Shown here in pieces: positions 34,913-45,845 of a stretch of DNA of 64,000 nt (the first letter of the stretch is position 1; each line of letters begins with the position of its first letter). A model generated the notes under the pieces. The model worked only from the letters and a program-made list of their open reading frames with translations, searched no databases and was not told the DNA's origin. The position numbers were made by a program, and so were the translations under genes. The stretch comes from Owenia fusiformis (Eukaryota > Annelida > Polychaeta > Sabellida > Oweniidae), in the NCBI GenBank assembly GCA_903813345.2, contig CAIIXF020000010.1:17309181-17373180 (forward strand), written 5' to 3'.

Positions 34913-37900
34913 TTATTCAGTTTTAGTTTTGCTGCCACCATATAAAGGGAACATGAGTAGCTTAAGAAATGCCACACAGATTCCTACAAAGTTTGGTCCC
35001 TGAAAAGATGGAGTGGTATCTTTACATACGAAACACATATTTGAGGGATATGAGTGGATGCATTCACAAATTGAGATGGTATCAGAACTTCATACACCTG
35101 TATTTCACAGTTTACATCATGGTCAAATGGATAATTCTGGATAAGCAAATAAATTGCATTTTTCGAAAAAATGAAAACTTGGAAAATGAAGTGAATCAAT
35201 ACTCCGAAAATATGAAATTCTAGAATATGATGAAAAATTGTTTCTTCTACAACACATTTGTTGTATGACATAATGCATAAAACATGAATAAAACTCACAT
35301 ATATGAAGACATCTTGAAGCAAATAGCCATAAGTCAACCAGCATATAGAACAAATGCAACTACCAACAAGCATAACAGCTGGGACTCCATCAGCATTCTT
35401 ATTTATGATATTGCCAGGCTAAAACAAGTAGAAACGAATAATAATACAATTATTTGAGTTGCAATGCACAGAGAGTATGAAACACGAACTGAAATCTCAA
35501 TCAGCTCTTTTTGAGTTTGAAGCAAAATAAAAAAATAGAAGCTGAGAAATGTTTTTATTATGCACATGTATATAACTTGAGAATATAAGTACATAACTGT
35601 TATAGCTTCTTTTGAACACAAACATTTTATGTTGTTATAGAACACGAACACCATGTATATTACTTATTCTCATGTAATATTTTGGCAGTTTTCACTTATG
35701 AAACTATTTCCAAAGAGAGGCAATAAAGACAGATACAGTAATATTACATTAATAGACATTATCAAACAGTTTGTAGATTATATTCCTATAAACAACCTGT
35801 TATATTCTACAGTCTATATACAGTCTATTATACATGTTATATTCTACAGTCTGCATATACCCTAATTTGGCATGAATTTGAGGGGTTTCTTTGCGAGATA
35901 AAGCCATCGTTGAATGCAAGCAAGAGAATCTATCAATATTTTGATCCATTTGTGTCAATTTTACAACGAATGTAAAAAAGTAATGTTGACATAAAATGGG
36001 AAACAGCCTGAATTTGAGGGGTTTCTTTGCGAGATAAAGCCATCGTTGAATGCAAGCAAGAGAATCTATCAATATTTCAGTGATCCATTTGTGTCAATTA
36101 ATACAACGAACGTTAATCACCTTTGTTATAATGTTTGTCAAATAAGTAGATTCAGGGGTGTGAATGTAATATACATTAAAACAACAATAATTTATCATTT
36201 CTGCATCTTACCAATTCAGTGACAGGCATGAAGAGCATCATGGTACAAATGGTACTTGCTATGATCCCAACATTTTCCCTTACTAGATCGGGGTCAATCA
36301 CTATTGAATACAGGTAGTAGTACACTGAGCAAAAGTATAATAAAAACAGTAGAAAGTATGGCACACAGTCTAACTGAAAAAGAAAAACACAATTTTAAAA
36401 CCAATGGGAACTGATAGGTTTTGTGGCAAGTCAAATGACAGAATATCCATCTATCCGAGTTCTCGCAAGAAAACAGTTTGTAGGTAGAAAATTGAATTTA
36501 CAAACTTTGTTTAACAAAAAACGATATGTTTCTTAACGTCCAACTAAGTTATATGTCTCCTTACTTAAAAGTCAAAATTATTTTTCAAGAAACCTCTCCC
36601 ATTGAAATAACACAGGAGGCGAAAAATGATTTCCAAAAATGACTTTGAAGCTCTGTACCTTAAATGTAAACTCAACACTTGGCATGCAAAAAAGTTAGAC
36701 AATTCAAAAATTCTTTGGTGAAGCATTATTGAATAGATATCCAGAAATCTGATTTGCCCAGCACCCACCATTTCCCATTGGTTTACATGGGAATGATAAT
36801 TTATCAAAAATTAATATCAAAGTCAATTTTCGACCTTTTGTAACTGAGAAAAACAATGGCATTGGATGAAGTCAAGTTACATTATCACCTTTATCAATTG
36901 TATTTTCATTGCTGGTTATGTAAACAGAAATTCAAACATAAACAGTCTTTACACGTAGTCCGATGAGGGAGTTAGGGTTGCCAAACTTATAGGCCTTATA
37001 GGGGCCGGGGGTAGTGTACATATATGGCGCCCCAAATTGACTTGCATGAAACTCATACTCTATCGGTAATGTCATATATACATATAATATACATATAAAT
37101 TGCCTTTACAGAACATGTGGGTTATCGAGCATAAAATATATCATTATGCCAATTAACTAGGCGAGTTTCAGAATATTACAGTACTGTTAAGTTGTTAACG
37201 TTATCAATGATAAATTGTATTGGTTACTGTTGTGAAGTGCATACTGTTAATCGGATCAGTTTGCTGGATTTTTCATTTATTTGTCGAATCAATTGAGTTA
37301 TTCGGGTCTTTTTCCATTGATTGTTGAAGTGACAAGAATTTATGGGTCTATTTCAGATAATTAAAGTGTATTTACCTTGTTCTTAGTAACCGCTAAGTAT
37401 GTAAGAGCATAAATAATCTGCAAAATAGCTCCTAGTCCGTTCAGGTTCATGATACTTGAATTGCCTATTTCTCTCCCATAGTACATACTGTTGGTACAGC
37501 TAAAACAAAAATAAATGTATAAATTGTGATAGCGATATACGTAATCAGGTATCTATAGGCGAGAGTCATATATCAGATGTTGGGCTATTGTGGTCTGCTT
37601 TACCGACGAGAATGATGATCTATACGTACATTTAAAATGGATGTACAGGGTGTTCAAAAAATTGCAACCGCAGTAAAACCGAATAACTTCCTGATTATAA
37701 CCATAGTGATTTGGCACTTCAAATTTGACATAACTCATCTTCATTCAATGCTATGAGGAAAATGGTATTAGGGTTTCCATTTTTTGACCACCCTGTATAA
37801 TAATTATGTTATTCAACTAACTCACTATATGAGCTATACATATGGTCTAAGGTTTCTTCTTTATTTTCTGGAAAAATGAAGACAATTTATTTATTTCGGT

Positions 37901-39384
37901 TAGACTTTTTGAACACCCTGTATTTCACTACAATATTCGTAAAAATATAATTCCGTGCTATAGTGTGGTTTCGCATTAGATAAAATTGCCCATGCATCAA
38001 AGCGCATCCTGGTACCCCTCGAAGCACTTACCTCACAGAGCCTATTAGAAATAGTACGAAAGGCACATTCTTCGTACTTCCTGTTTTCATCATGTTCAAA
38101 CATGGTGGGCTGAAAAACATTAATATAGAACCTTTACTATTTTATATTAAATGGTACCCATCCCTATAAAAGGATGACAACCCCGACTCCCCAATTTGGA
38201 TGACGTGCACGTGATTTTGCTTTTTTATTAACACAACCTGTAATCATAATCAGAAAAATACTTGAAGTTTTTTTTATTCATTTATTTCAGTTAAACATAG
38301 TTATATATTTACAGGTATGGTACAAAGATGAGGTTTCGAATTCATAAAGAGCATTTAAGTTACTCACACATTTTTCAATATACCATTTGTGAATAGACAA
38401 CTTTGCTATCACTATATTTTTGTAATTCGTTACTTTACCTATTTCATATATTTGGTTGGCAGTTATATTTGGGAAATGTTTAGTCCAAAATTCAGCAACA
38501 GTTCTTTGCATTTAACAAGGCTTGATCATGAAGTATCAATTTACATTTCAATACAATGCCTTCACTCATACTCAATTCCCGGGACTCAGTTTTCGTTAAT
38601 TACACGTAGATTGTTTCTCGCAAATTCATGAAGTTGAATATTATTCTAAATACAACCTGTACTAAACATATATTGCAATGGGGGAGTTAGGGTTACCAAA
38701 CTTTTGGAGGGGAGTGTATACTAATGTAACGTTAGTATCGTATTTGGCGTACATGCACAGACTTCAACGCATTGCCCAACGGGGGAGTTAGGATTGCCAA
38801 ACTTTTGGAGGGGAGTGTATACCAGTGCAACGTTAGTATCATATTCAGCATAAGGAATCCACAGCAAGTATTATCCTTTGAAATACTCACCAAAGCGTTA
38901 GATAGAGTGAGACTTTCATATTCAGGCATTGCATGCAACCTCGGAAGAAAGTATTGATATCGGCTGTGGGAAATCCAAGATGGTTTATCACTATTTTTTT
39001 AAAATCAATCACCTGATATGGCTATTATAAGGTAGTAGAATCGAGGTCAACTAAATCGATCCTGTATACTCGTACTTTATGTGGTATATAAACTACCCTG
39101 ATTGATCCCTACAATACCCAATATAAATTGAGGTATTTATTGGAGTTATGCATGAGACTGTATACAACTTGCTTAAGTCAATGTACACATACAAACAAAT
39201 ACATATGTTTTATCTTAACAATAAGTGTTAGGCGTTAGTAATAACATTTATGTTTTTAGTAAATGTCAGGACGTATACAGCAAATGATGTAGCTATAGAG
39301 ACTAGAGTATACTTACATGCCAGTGCAAAACATGAGAAATGTAGCCGTATTTGTAACATACTCCACTGTGGTTAGGGATAGCAT
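34913..39384 (-). CDS. SLC50A1: SWEET/SLC50 sugar transporter (6 coding exons)
   Basis: SWEET proteins are seven-helix sugar uniporters made of two MtN3 three-helix bundles. Exons from the ATG: 39384-39317, 38109-38032, 37499-37376, 36373-36212, 35418-35299 and 34999-34913, 639 nt in all (212 aa plus stop; family about 210-230), with consistent phases. The first bundle reads TATFLMFCTGIPPCLNMMKT, GSTKNVPFVLFLIGS and then NSSIMNLNGLGAILQIIYAL. The linker helix follows (DCVPYFLLFLLYFCS). The second bundle has STICTMMLFMPVTELPGNII, NKNADGVPAVML, CWLTYGYLLQDVFIY and GPNFVGICVAFLKLL. The Asn of NLNG and of PNFVG match the paired pocket asparagines of the family. The C-terminal tail is short (YGGSKTKTE). 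Most exon edges fall near helix boundaries. The gene is convergent with USF and divergent from the zinc-finger gene. The N-terminus before helix 1 is short; an upstream ATG was not found. Confidence 0.9.
35870..36110. repeat. Tandem duplication of about 137 bp in SWEET intron 5
   Basis: TTTGAGGGGTTTCTTTGCGA...GAATCTATCAATATTT...CCATTTGTGTCAATT occurs twice, at about 35877-35975 and 36013-36100, almost identical, so it is recent. The exon boundaries are not affected. Confidence 0.8.
37646..37920. mobile_element. TA-flanked mariner-like MITE cluster in SWEET intron 2
   Basis: TA CAGGGTGTTCAAAAA at the left faces TTTTTGAACACCCTG TA at the right. An extra inner right end, TTTTTTGACCACCCTG TA at about 37780-37799, suggests two overlapping elements or one nested insertion. 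The TA duplication and CAGGGTGT ends are typical of Tc1/mariner-related MITEs (inference). Confidence 0.65.
38208..38213. promoter_or_regulatory. Candidate E-box CACGTG in SWEET intron 1
   Basis: GTGCACGTGATT contains a perfect CACGTG core, the USF recognition sequence. It lies about 1.2 kb downstream of the SWEET start codon. A six-base match is weak evidence on its own. Confidence 0.25.
38679..38860. repeat. Two tandem copies of a GGGGGAGTTAGG repeat in SWEET intron 1
   Basis: GGGGGAGTTAGGGTTACCAA, ACTTTTGGAGGGGAGTGTAT and AACGTTAGTATC recur with a period of about 99 bp. A third, more diverged copy (GAGGGAGTTAGGGTTGCC) is at about 36965-37030. Confidence 0.7.
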
Positions 39385-40459
39385 CTTTAGATCTTTAGAG
39401 TATGTAGTGCCGATGTAGTGCAACCAAACGCCCCTCTGTTATCAATACCCGGTAATCGACAACAGCTGATTACGTACGTGGTCGTGGTCAACTTGCTCAA
39501 TATGTTAAAAATGTTTAGATTGTTCTTTTCCGCATTTGTATGTATCCAGGTCTCCCGTCCCGCATTAATAGAAATAATCACTGCTTCCTAAAGTTATTTC
39601 AGTGCGAACGTAACATCTTAAGTACATGTAAATCAGTCAAGGCCAACTTCACTATACGCTAACTGTGCAACAAGTACTAATCAGGACGTTATGGATAAAA
39701 CATAGGATGGTATAGCGTAGTGCGGGTAATATTGTTGTTTAATCGAATCTTTTTTTGTACGTATGTACGTTTAACGGATAAGGTTGAAATGACACGTCCT
39801 TGTATTTTAATTGTAACCTACTGTAGATCTAGTTTAATTTTATTTTTGCAGGCTCCCTTGCTTGACACGTTAAAGGTTTATCTGAAAAAAACGCATACGG
39901 TACAGTGGTGCGTAAGTCAGTGAACAAAGTACACTGGGAGTAAATATAATATAACCGTACCCTTTAACCGTCGTTTTTGCATAAAGCTTGCCTGTGTCTG
40001 CAAATGCTGTAAATGATGTTTGTCCGATATACGCAGGGGCGGATCCAGGAACCAACAAGGGGGGGGGGGGGGGGCCCAAATTTCAGCCTTCCCCCCCCCC
40101 TAATCCGCCAGTGATACGGTGTACTTGCAGATTTACTTACGGCTATTGAAATAAGTAGTTGAATACATAGAATTTTCTGAATAGCCCTTAGATGAAAATA
40201 TGTTATTCATTTCATTGCTTCTTTGGTTGATTGAATTGAACATGGGCTTTCATTCCGCTTTCATATAATTGAACGCTCATAATTTAAATGACAGCGAACG
40301 TGTAAAATGGAGCGAATTGGCAAGCCATACATACATTTTGAGTGACAGCGTAATCGAGCCCAAAATATATTTCCGGTTGGAAAGTGTATTCCTATTATTT
40401 CTTCTAAAATCCCGATTAGATATCTAATCGTTATCATCCGGAATATATGCTGATATCAT
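39385..40459. other. Head-to-head intergenic region between SWEET and the zinc-finger gene
   Basis: This 1.07-kb stretch should hold both promoters. No TATA box stands out on either strand. It contains a short poly-G MITE (40034-40113). Upstream of the zinc-finger ATG lies a TCATATAATTG stretch, but no defined element is recognised. Confidence 0.45.
40034..40113. mobile_element. 80-bp poly-G MITE remnant
   Basis: CAGGGGCGGATCCAGG at the left faces AATCCGCCAGTG at the right, with a run of 18 Gs and a run of Cs between. Same end type as the 21617-21838 element. Confidence 0.6.
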
Positions 40460-42616
40460 ATGGTAGATATAAACATAAGAATTAAGATGGGGATATTCGG
40501 AGCTACATCAGTCGTTATTCTACCAGAATTTATAAACAAACTCCCGATCCTCAACAAAGAGGAATTAATTTTGAATGCTGCTGCTCAAAGAAAAGTCATC
40601 ATGTCAAAAAGTGCTAATCATATAATACTCCAAGGATCCTGGACTGATATGCAGTCGTTACACATCTTTCTTGAACAATACGTAGGTGTCATGACATCAC
40701 AATTTGACAGTGATCCCTCTATTATCTCAACTCAACGGGATGATGTTGAGCGACTGAATGCCATTGCAGATGCATGTCCTTATCAGGATATGGACACTGA
40801 TGTCAATAGCATTTGTTATGGTGAACCTGCGAAACTTAAATCAAATCATGACATTGATACATCCGATATGAAGCCATGTATTGAGAACATGAAAGAACAT
40901 AATTATGCTGATACAGGAAGTGACAATACCATCATTGATGAAGCAGAAACAGAAAGAACAAATACTGATAGCATCCAGAAATACAAAATCATTGTTTATG
41001 ATGATGATAACTATATTGATACAGCTGAAGTGAAACCCTGTAATCTTAACATTGGTGAACCTGAAAAAATAAATCTGAATGTTGAAACTGATACGGCTTA
41101 CCTTTGTAATGACAACCTGACTAAAGATGCTGAAAACAAAGAAAGTGAAGGTACACTAACCGATGATACAATTGTTACTACTACTGACAGAGATCCAGAA
41201 TATAAACCCTCGAAACGTACAAAAACATTACGCCAGTTCCACAAAAAAACGTCAAATATGACTTTAAGGAAAAATAGGAAAAGTAGATCAAATTACAAAA
41301 GGAAACCGAAGAAAATCCATAAATGTGATAAGTGTGACTATCATAGCTTAGATCCTCAGGGATTACGTCATCATACAGCGCGTATGCACTGTGATGAACG
41401 TAATCAAAAATGCGATCAATGTGACAAAGCATTCGCTGTGAAGCATGACTTGCAACGACATGTACGACAATCTCATACAGATATAAAAAACATGTGTATA
41501 TATTGCTCTAAGACATTTAAACTACAAAGAAGCTTAAAGCACCACTTAAAAACACATGAGGTTGGTTATATTCCTGAGAAACACTATTGTGAAATTTGCT
41601 GTAAAACATTCAGCACTAAGTTTACATTAGTAAACCATGTAAAGGCTGAACATGAAGGCAAAAGGGAGATGCATCAATGTGATCAGTGCGATAAATTGTT
41701 CACTCAGAAAGGTCATGTTCGATTACATATAAAAGCAGTACATAACCTTATTAAGGATTACAAATGTGATGTGTGTGGGAAAGTTTTTGCATATTATTCA
41801 AGTCTCCAGAAGCACAAAGTGCTGCATGCAGAAATCAGGAGCAGCTGTGTTTGTAGTATATGTGGAAAAACACTTAGTGGACATGACTCCTTAGTGCACC
41901 ACATGAAAATCCACCAGCCTGGAAAATTTGTGTGTTCGCATGAAGGTTGTGGAAAGAGATTTGTCCAGAGCCAGGCCTTGAAACGCCACACAAGAACCCA
42001 TACAGGAGAAAGACCATTTCTGTGCCAGTTATGTGGCAAAGGTTTTAATGATAATTCAATACTTCGTCGTCATATGATAGGATTTCATAATCGTTCGAAA
42101 ACATCGTGGAATGATTCTGAACAAGGGTCACAGGTTCCCGCTAGAAATGCAAGGATTAAACGTATTAGCGAAATTGAAGCTGAAAAAAACTCTGAAAAGT
42201 ATACTGAATCTGATACAAAAGCTGTTACCTTGACAACGGGTGATGCTTCTAAAGAGGATATTTCCCTGTATCACTCAGCCCCCGGCCTACATTTACTTTC
42301 ACAAGCAACAGAAGCTGCCCATCCTCTCTTGCATAATACAGATGGCTCTAAAAGCAAGAATTTATTGGAGGTAGAGCAAAAAGACCCCCTCAGTCAACAG
42401 CAAGAGACAAATATTTCACTGGGTCCACCAAATAGTGCTGCAGGACAAAGTAGTGCACAGGGGGTACTGCTAGATGGGATAGGAACTCCCTGGGGTGTTG
42501 ATTTACAAAAGGAAATGAACATGGTGGTACACCCAATCCAAAATTACAATGTTGATGGAAATAACAAACAAGACTCTACACCAAATGAGAAAAACCAGGA
42601 TGAAAAATCTTTGTAA
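40460..42616 (+). CDS. Intronless nine-finger C2H2 zinc-finger protein, probable transcription factor
   Basis: A single 718-codon frame. Residues 289-543 hold nine C2H2 fingers, starting KCDKCDYHSLDPQGLRHHTARMH-like and ending LCQLCGKGFN...RRHMIGFH; finger 8 has the longer CSHEGCGKRF spacing. Fingers 8 and 9 share the TGERPF linker; others are joined by irregular linkers, as in invertebrate divergent ZNF proteins. A basic stretch (residues 252-287, RKNRKSRSNYKRKPKKIHK) is a likely nuclear signal. Residues 1-80 look folded, with ILNAAAQRKVIM and HIILQGSWTDMQSLHIFLEQ suggesting a small alpha/beta domain; 81-250 is acidic and disordered. The C-terminal 170 residues are polar and low complexity. 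The orthologue is not recognised. A second ATG lies at codon 10. DNA binding in the nucleus is inferred from the fingers. Confidence 0.9.
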   Translation: MVDINIRIKMGIFGATSVVILPEFINKLPILNKEELILNAAAQRKVIMSKSANHIILQGSWTDMQSLHIFLEQYVGVMTSQFDSDPSIISTQRDDVERLNAIADACPYQDMDTDVNSICYGEPAKLKSNHDIDTSDMKPCIENMKEHNYADTGSDNTIIDEAETERTNTDSIQKYKIIVYDDDNYIDTAEVKPCNLNIGEPEKINLNVETDTAYLCNDNLTKDAENKESEGTLTDDTIVTTTDRDPEYKPSKRTKTLRQFHKKTSNMTLRKNRKSRSNYKRKPKKIHKCDKCDYHSLDPQGLRHHTARMHCDERNQKCDQCDKAFAVKHDLQRHVRQSHTDIKNMCIYCSKTFKLQRSLKHHLKTHEVGYIPEKHYCEICCKTFSTKFTLVNHVKAEHEGKREMHQCDQCDKLFTQKGHVRLHIKAVHNLIKDYKCDVCGKVFAYYSSLQKHKVLHAEIRSSCVCSICGKTLSGHDSLVHHMKIHQPGKFVCSHEGCGKRFVQSQALKRHTRTHTGERPFLCQLCGKGFNDNSILRRHMIGFHNRSKTSWNDSEQGSQVPARNARIKRISEIEAEKNSEKYTESDTKAVTLTTGDASKEDISLYHSAPGLHLLSQATEAAHPLLHNTDGSKSKNLLEVEQKDPLSQQQETNISLGPPNSAAGQSSAQGVLLDGIGTPWGVDLQKEMNMVVHPIQNYNVDGNNKQDSTPNEKNQDEKSL

Positions 42617-43050
42617 AACAATTTACATAGTTTTATAGTTTATGATGCCATTGGCCAATTTATTTACTTAGACTATTTATCCCATGAACACAGTCAAAGA
42701 ATATGGAGAATATCATCTTTTTTGTCTGACCATTCTTCAACTTCTATCCATTTGTAAGAGTCTAATAACTTAAATACAGTAAAGCCTGTTTATATTGAAC
42801 ATTTTTTGTCAAAAAAAAATTCTATGTTGGTAGGTGTTCACTAAGACAGGATTTACTGTACTAGGCTAGATTACTGTTCATTACTGTAGATTGGGTTAAT
42901 TTGTCGCCCTCTTGAATTTGGTGAAATTGAAAAACTGCCAATTTACATCTTCGCCAAAGTTTAAAAAGGATTCCCAGGAATTTCATTGTATGATAAGTCA
43001 CTTCTAAATTAGCTCAAGGGCGTTGCTTGAACAATGAATTACAAGATATA

Positions 43051-43701
43051 CAGGGTGTCCCGAAAGTATGGGGCCCCTCCTAGGCAGACATATTCCAGTG
43101 TCGTGTCCTCATAGTATGTGTCATATATCATTTAAAAGCTTATCTAAAGTTACATTGATTTGCCAAGTATCCTGGTTTAACTCCAAAATGGGAAAAAGTT
43201 ACAGTCATTTTAAAAGTTAGTGTTTTGTCAAAATGAAGTTCAATTTTACACCACATTACTAGTCAATGTGTCCCCCCATGTTAACCATGTTAACAGCAGC
43301 TATTGTTTTCAGATATGACCTTAAAAGCCCTTCAAATAGGGATGTGGAATTTTATAACCCTCTAAAAACCTGTCAAGGGACTTTAGAAGAGTTTCCTTAG
43401 AGTTTCTACCCTCACCGTTCTCTTTTTCCAACTCAATATCCCTCTGACCCCAAAAGAATTGCTGCTGTTAAGATGGCCCGGGAGGACACATTGACTCGTG
43501 ATTTGGTGTAAAATTGAACTTAATTTTGACCAAACACTAAATTTTGAAATGCCTGTAATTTTTTCACATTTGAGAGTTGAACCATGATACTTGGCGAATC
43601 AATGTAACTTTGAATAAGCTTTAAAATGATATATGACACATACTATGACGACACTGGTATATGTCTGCCTAGGGGGGGGGCCATACTTTCGGGACACCCT
43701 G
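43051..43701. mobile_element. 651-bp TA-flanked MITE with ~230-bp inverted arms
   Basis: CAGGGTGTCCCGAAAGTATG at the left faces CATACTTTCGGGACACCCTG at the right, with TA outside both ends. The arms agree for about 230 bp (GGCAGACATAT, ATAGTATGTGTCATATATCA, AGTTCAATTTTACACCA), at roughly 90% identity. A Tc1/mariner-type MITE by its TA duplication and CAGGGTGTCC ends. Confidence 0.85.
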
Positions 43702-44432
43702 TAGTAGTTGAATTGAAGGAATAGGTGTAACTACTATGTATTTTGTTCCAGTGTATATGGAAGTTGTGGTGTCAGAGCAATGTCAAAGCCGTAGTGTTTG
43801 CCAAATTAAATAGCTGACAATATGACAAAAATGGTAAAATCACCAAAAACCATTCTACAGTATTATAGTATTGTAGTCAGGTAGTATGTGTTCCATCTAT
43901 AGGGTGTACAGGAAATATAGAAGTGTATAGGAAATATACAGGTTGTATGTTGTCAATTTTTCTGTATATGCTGATTGCAGTACATGTCCATCCATATATA
44001 TAATGAATCGAATTCTTATATATTGCATTGCAATTTCAATGGTGTATAAAATTTTAGTAAATGAAATATAGTACTTTAAATTGAAGTTAGCAATTAGGGA
44101 CATTTTTATTGTCCCATCCTGTACTCGTATATAACGATACAAACGGGAAATGGCTGCATTGATCATCAATGAGCAGATGAGGTAAGAAACATTCTTTGCA
44201 TCAATTGTGTTTGTTTTTTATCAAGGATTGATTTTTTGTAAATATGCCTGTTATATTTATTATATTGTTGCATATGTAGGAGTTTCTCCATTCAATGTAA
44301 ATTACAAATAAATGAATTAAGTTAATTGCTTTTTGCTTTACTAGTATTTCTTTATATGATTCCATGGAATAGAGATGAACATGTAGGTCAATGCATATTA
44401 TTGTGACACGTGGGAATAATTTTTTGAATAGG

Positions 44433-44675
44433 TCAGTGGCGGATCCTGAAATTAACAATGGGGGGGGGGCTAATTTTGAGTCTGGAAAAAAATTTGAACC
44501 CATTAAACCCAAAATTGAGCCCAATGAAAAAACAAGAATACTTATTGATCGATTCGATTTTAAATATGACAGAATAATTACAAAGAGTAGTTACTGGTGC
44601 CTTTGGCCTGATCACGTCAATGCCATTTTTGTATTTCTTATTTCTTGTATGATAATTGAGCACCTTGATCCGCCA
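44433..44675. mobile_element. Poly-G MITE, CAGTGGCGGATCC end
   Basis: CAGTGGCGGATCCTGAAATT and a G run at the left face TTGATCCGCCAACGCCCC at the right. Same end type as the elements at 21617, 40034 and 45549. Confidence 0.55.
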
Positions 44676-45548
44676 ACGCCCCGGACCATGCAAGGCACTC
44701 CATATGGCCAAAGAATACACAAGTTACAGTCGGATCCAACATGTTCCTGTACTAAAGAGAGCGTTTAATTTTTTGAGTCAAAATAGATGGCATGGAATTC
44801 AACAGACCATGCCTATATACAGATGTAAACTCCCCTTCATAAGTTTGGCAACTTCCCCCCCAGGGTGACATGTTAAAGTCATATTTTATTTTCAAAACCT
44901 GCAAAGGAAAAATTGGCCTCATCAAGGCGGGGATGTAACTTGACTTTATTACCGATACCTCCAATTTTTTCAATTTTATTTCCACGATTACAATAGGTCA
45001 CAAATTGATGATAAATTTTTTAAATTGTTATTCCAATGGTAACAAAATCACGATTCTCAGCCAAAAATGTTGGAAGCAATATGCCAATGATTATAGGTCT
45101 ATAATTTCATCATCTGAAAATGGATGGGTATCTAATTAAATTGAAGATAGAGGATTTGTTTAAAATGCAGAAATGTCCAATTTCTGTCTTTGATCACATA
45201 TCGCAATTCTTGTTTTTCAGAAAATACAATTACATGCAGCACTTCGAACATTTTTACACCTCGTTCCCGGGACTCTAATCCAAGTTGAGGTTCAATGCCC
45301 CGGGTGATTTACTATCACTCATTGCGACATCCATGTCATCATGATAAGTAATTTCTCCGATGGCCCGTTTAAGACTGCATCCCATAAAAAAGTAATAAAT
45401 ATGCAAGACTTAAGTGAAAAACAATTATTAAATCATATTTATAACCATAGCTAACTATAGACTTCGCCATTGATTGTTTATGAGTATTCTATTCCCATAC
45501 TCATTTAATCTATGAGAGTAACCACACCAGGGGCGACTATGCAAATTG

Positions 45549-45845
45549 ACAAGGAGAGAGGAGGCCACTGGTAAGGATGGGGGGGGGGGGGGGGGGGGGG
45601 CATGGGCCCAGAATTTTTTAGGGCCCCGAAATGTTTTTGGGCCAACAATTTTGTTCGGTCTCAAAAATAATTAGGCCTTTATGGGCATAACTTGGCCTTT
45701 TTGGGCCTTATTTTTTGTGCCAAATTATCAAAAATGGGCTTCAAAAAATTTAGGCCCAATGTTTGGTTTAGGGGCCCAGAACTTTTCCTTATTTGAAATA
45801 TGCCCCTCCCCCCCCTTCATAGCTTCTGGATCCGCCCTGAGTGGA
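45549..45845. mobile_element. Poly-G MITE with a very long G tract
   Basis: The left end CCACTGGTAAGGAT is followed by about 23 consecutive Gs; the right end is TTCTGGATCCGCCCTGAGTG. The inside carries GGGCCTTATTTTTTGTGCCA and GGTTTAGGGGCCCAGAA, as in the 21617 copy. Confidence 0.6.

Noticed and set aside
34984-35373. 129-codon minus-strand open frame as a single gene
   Set aside because: It is SWEET exon 5 read on into its intron; the exon ends at a GTGAGT donor at 35298.
37900-38103. 67-codon minus-strand frame MFEHDENRKY...
   Set aside because: It is the wrong frame of SWEET exon 2; the shifted frame gives the SWEET motif GSTKNVPF with matching splice phases.
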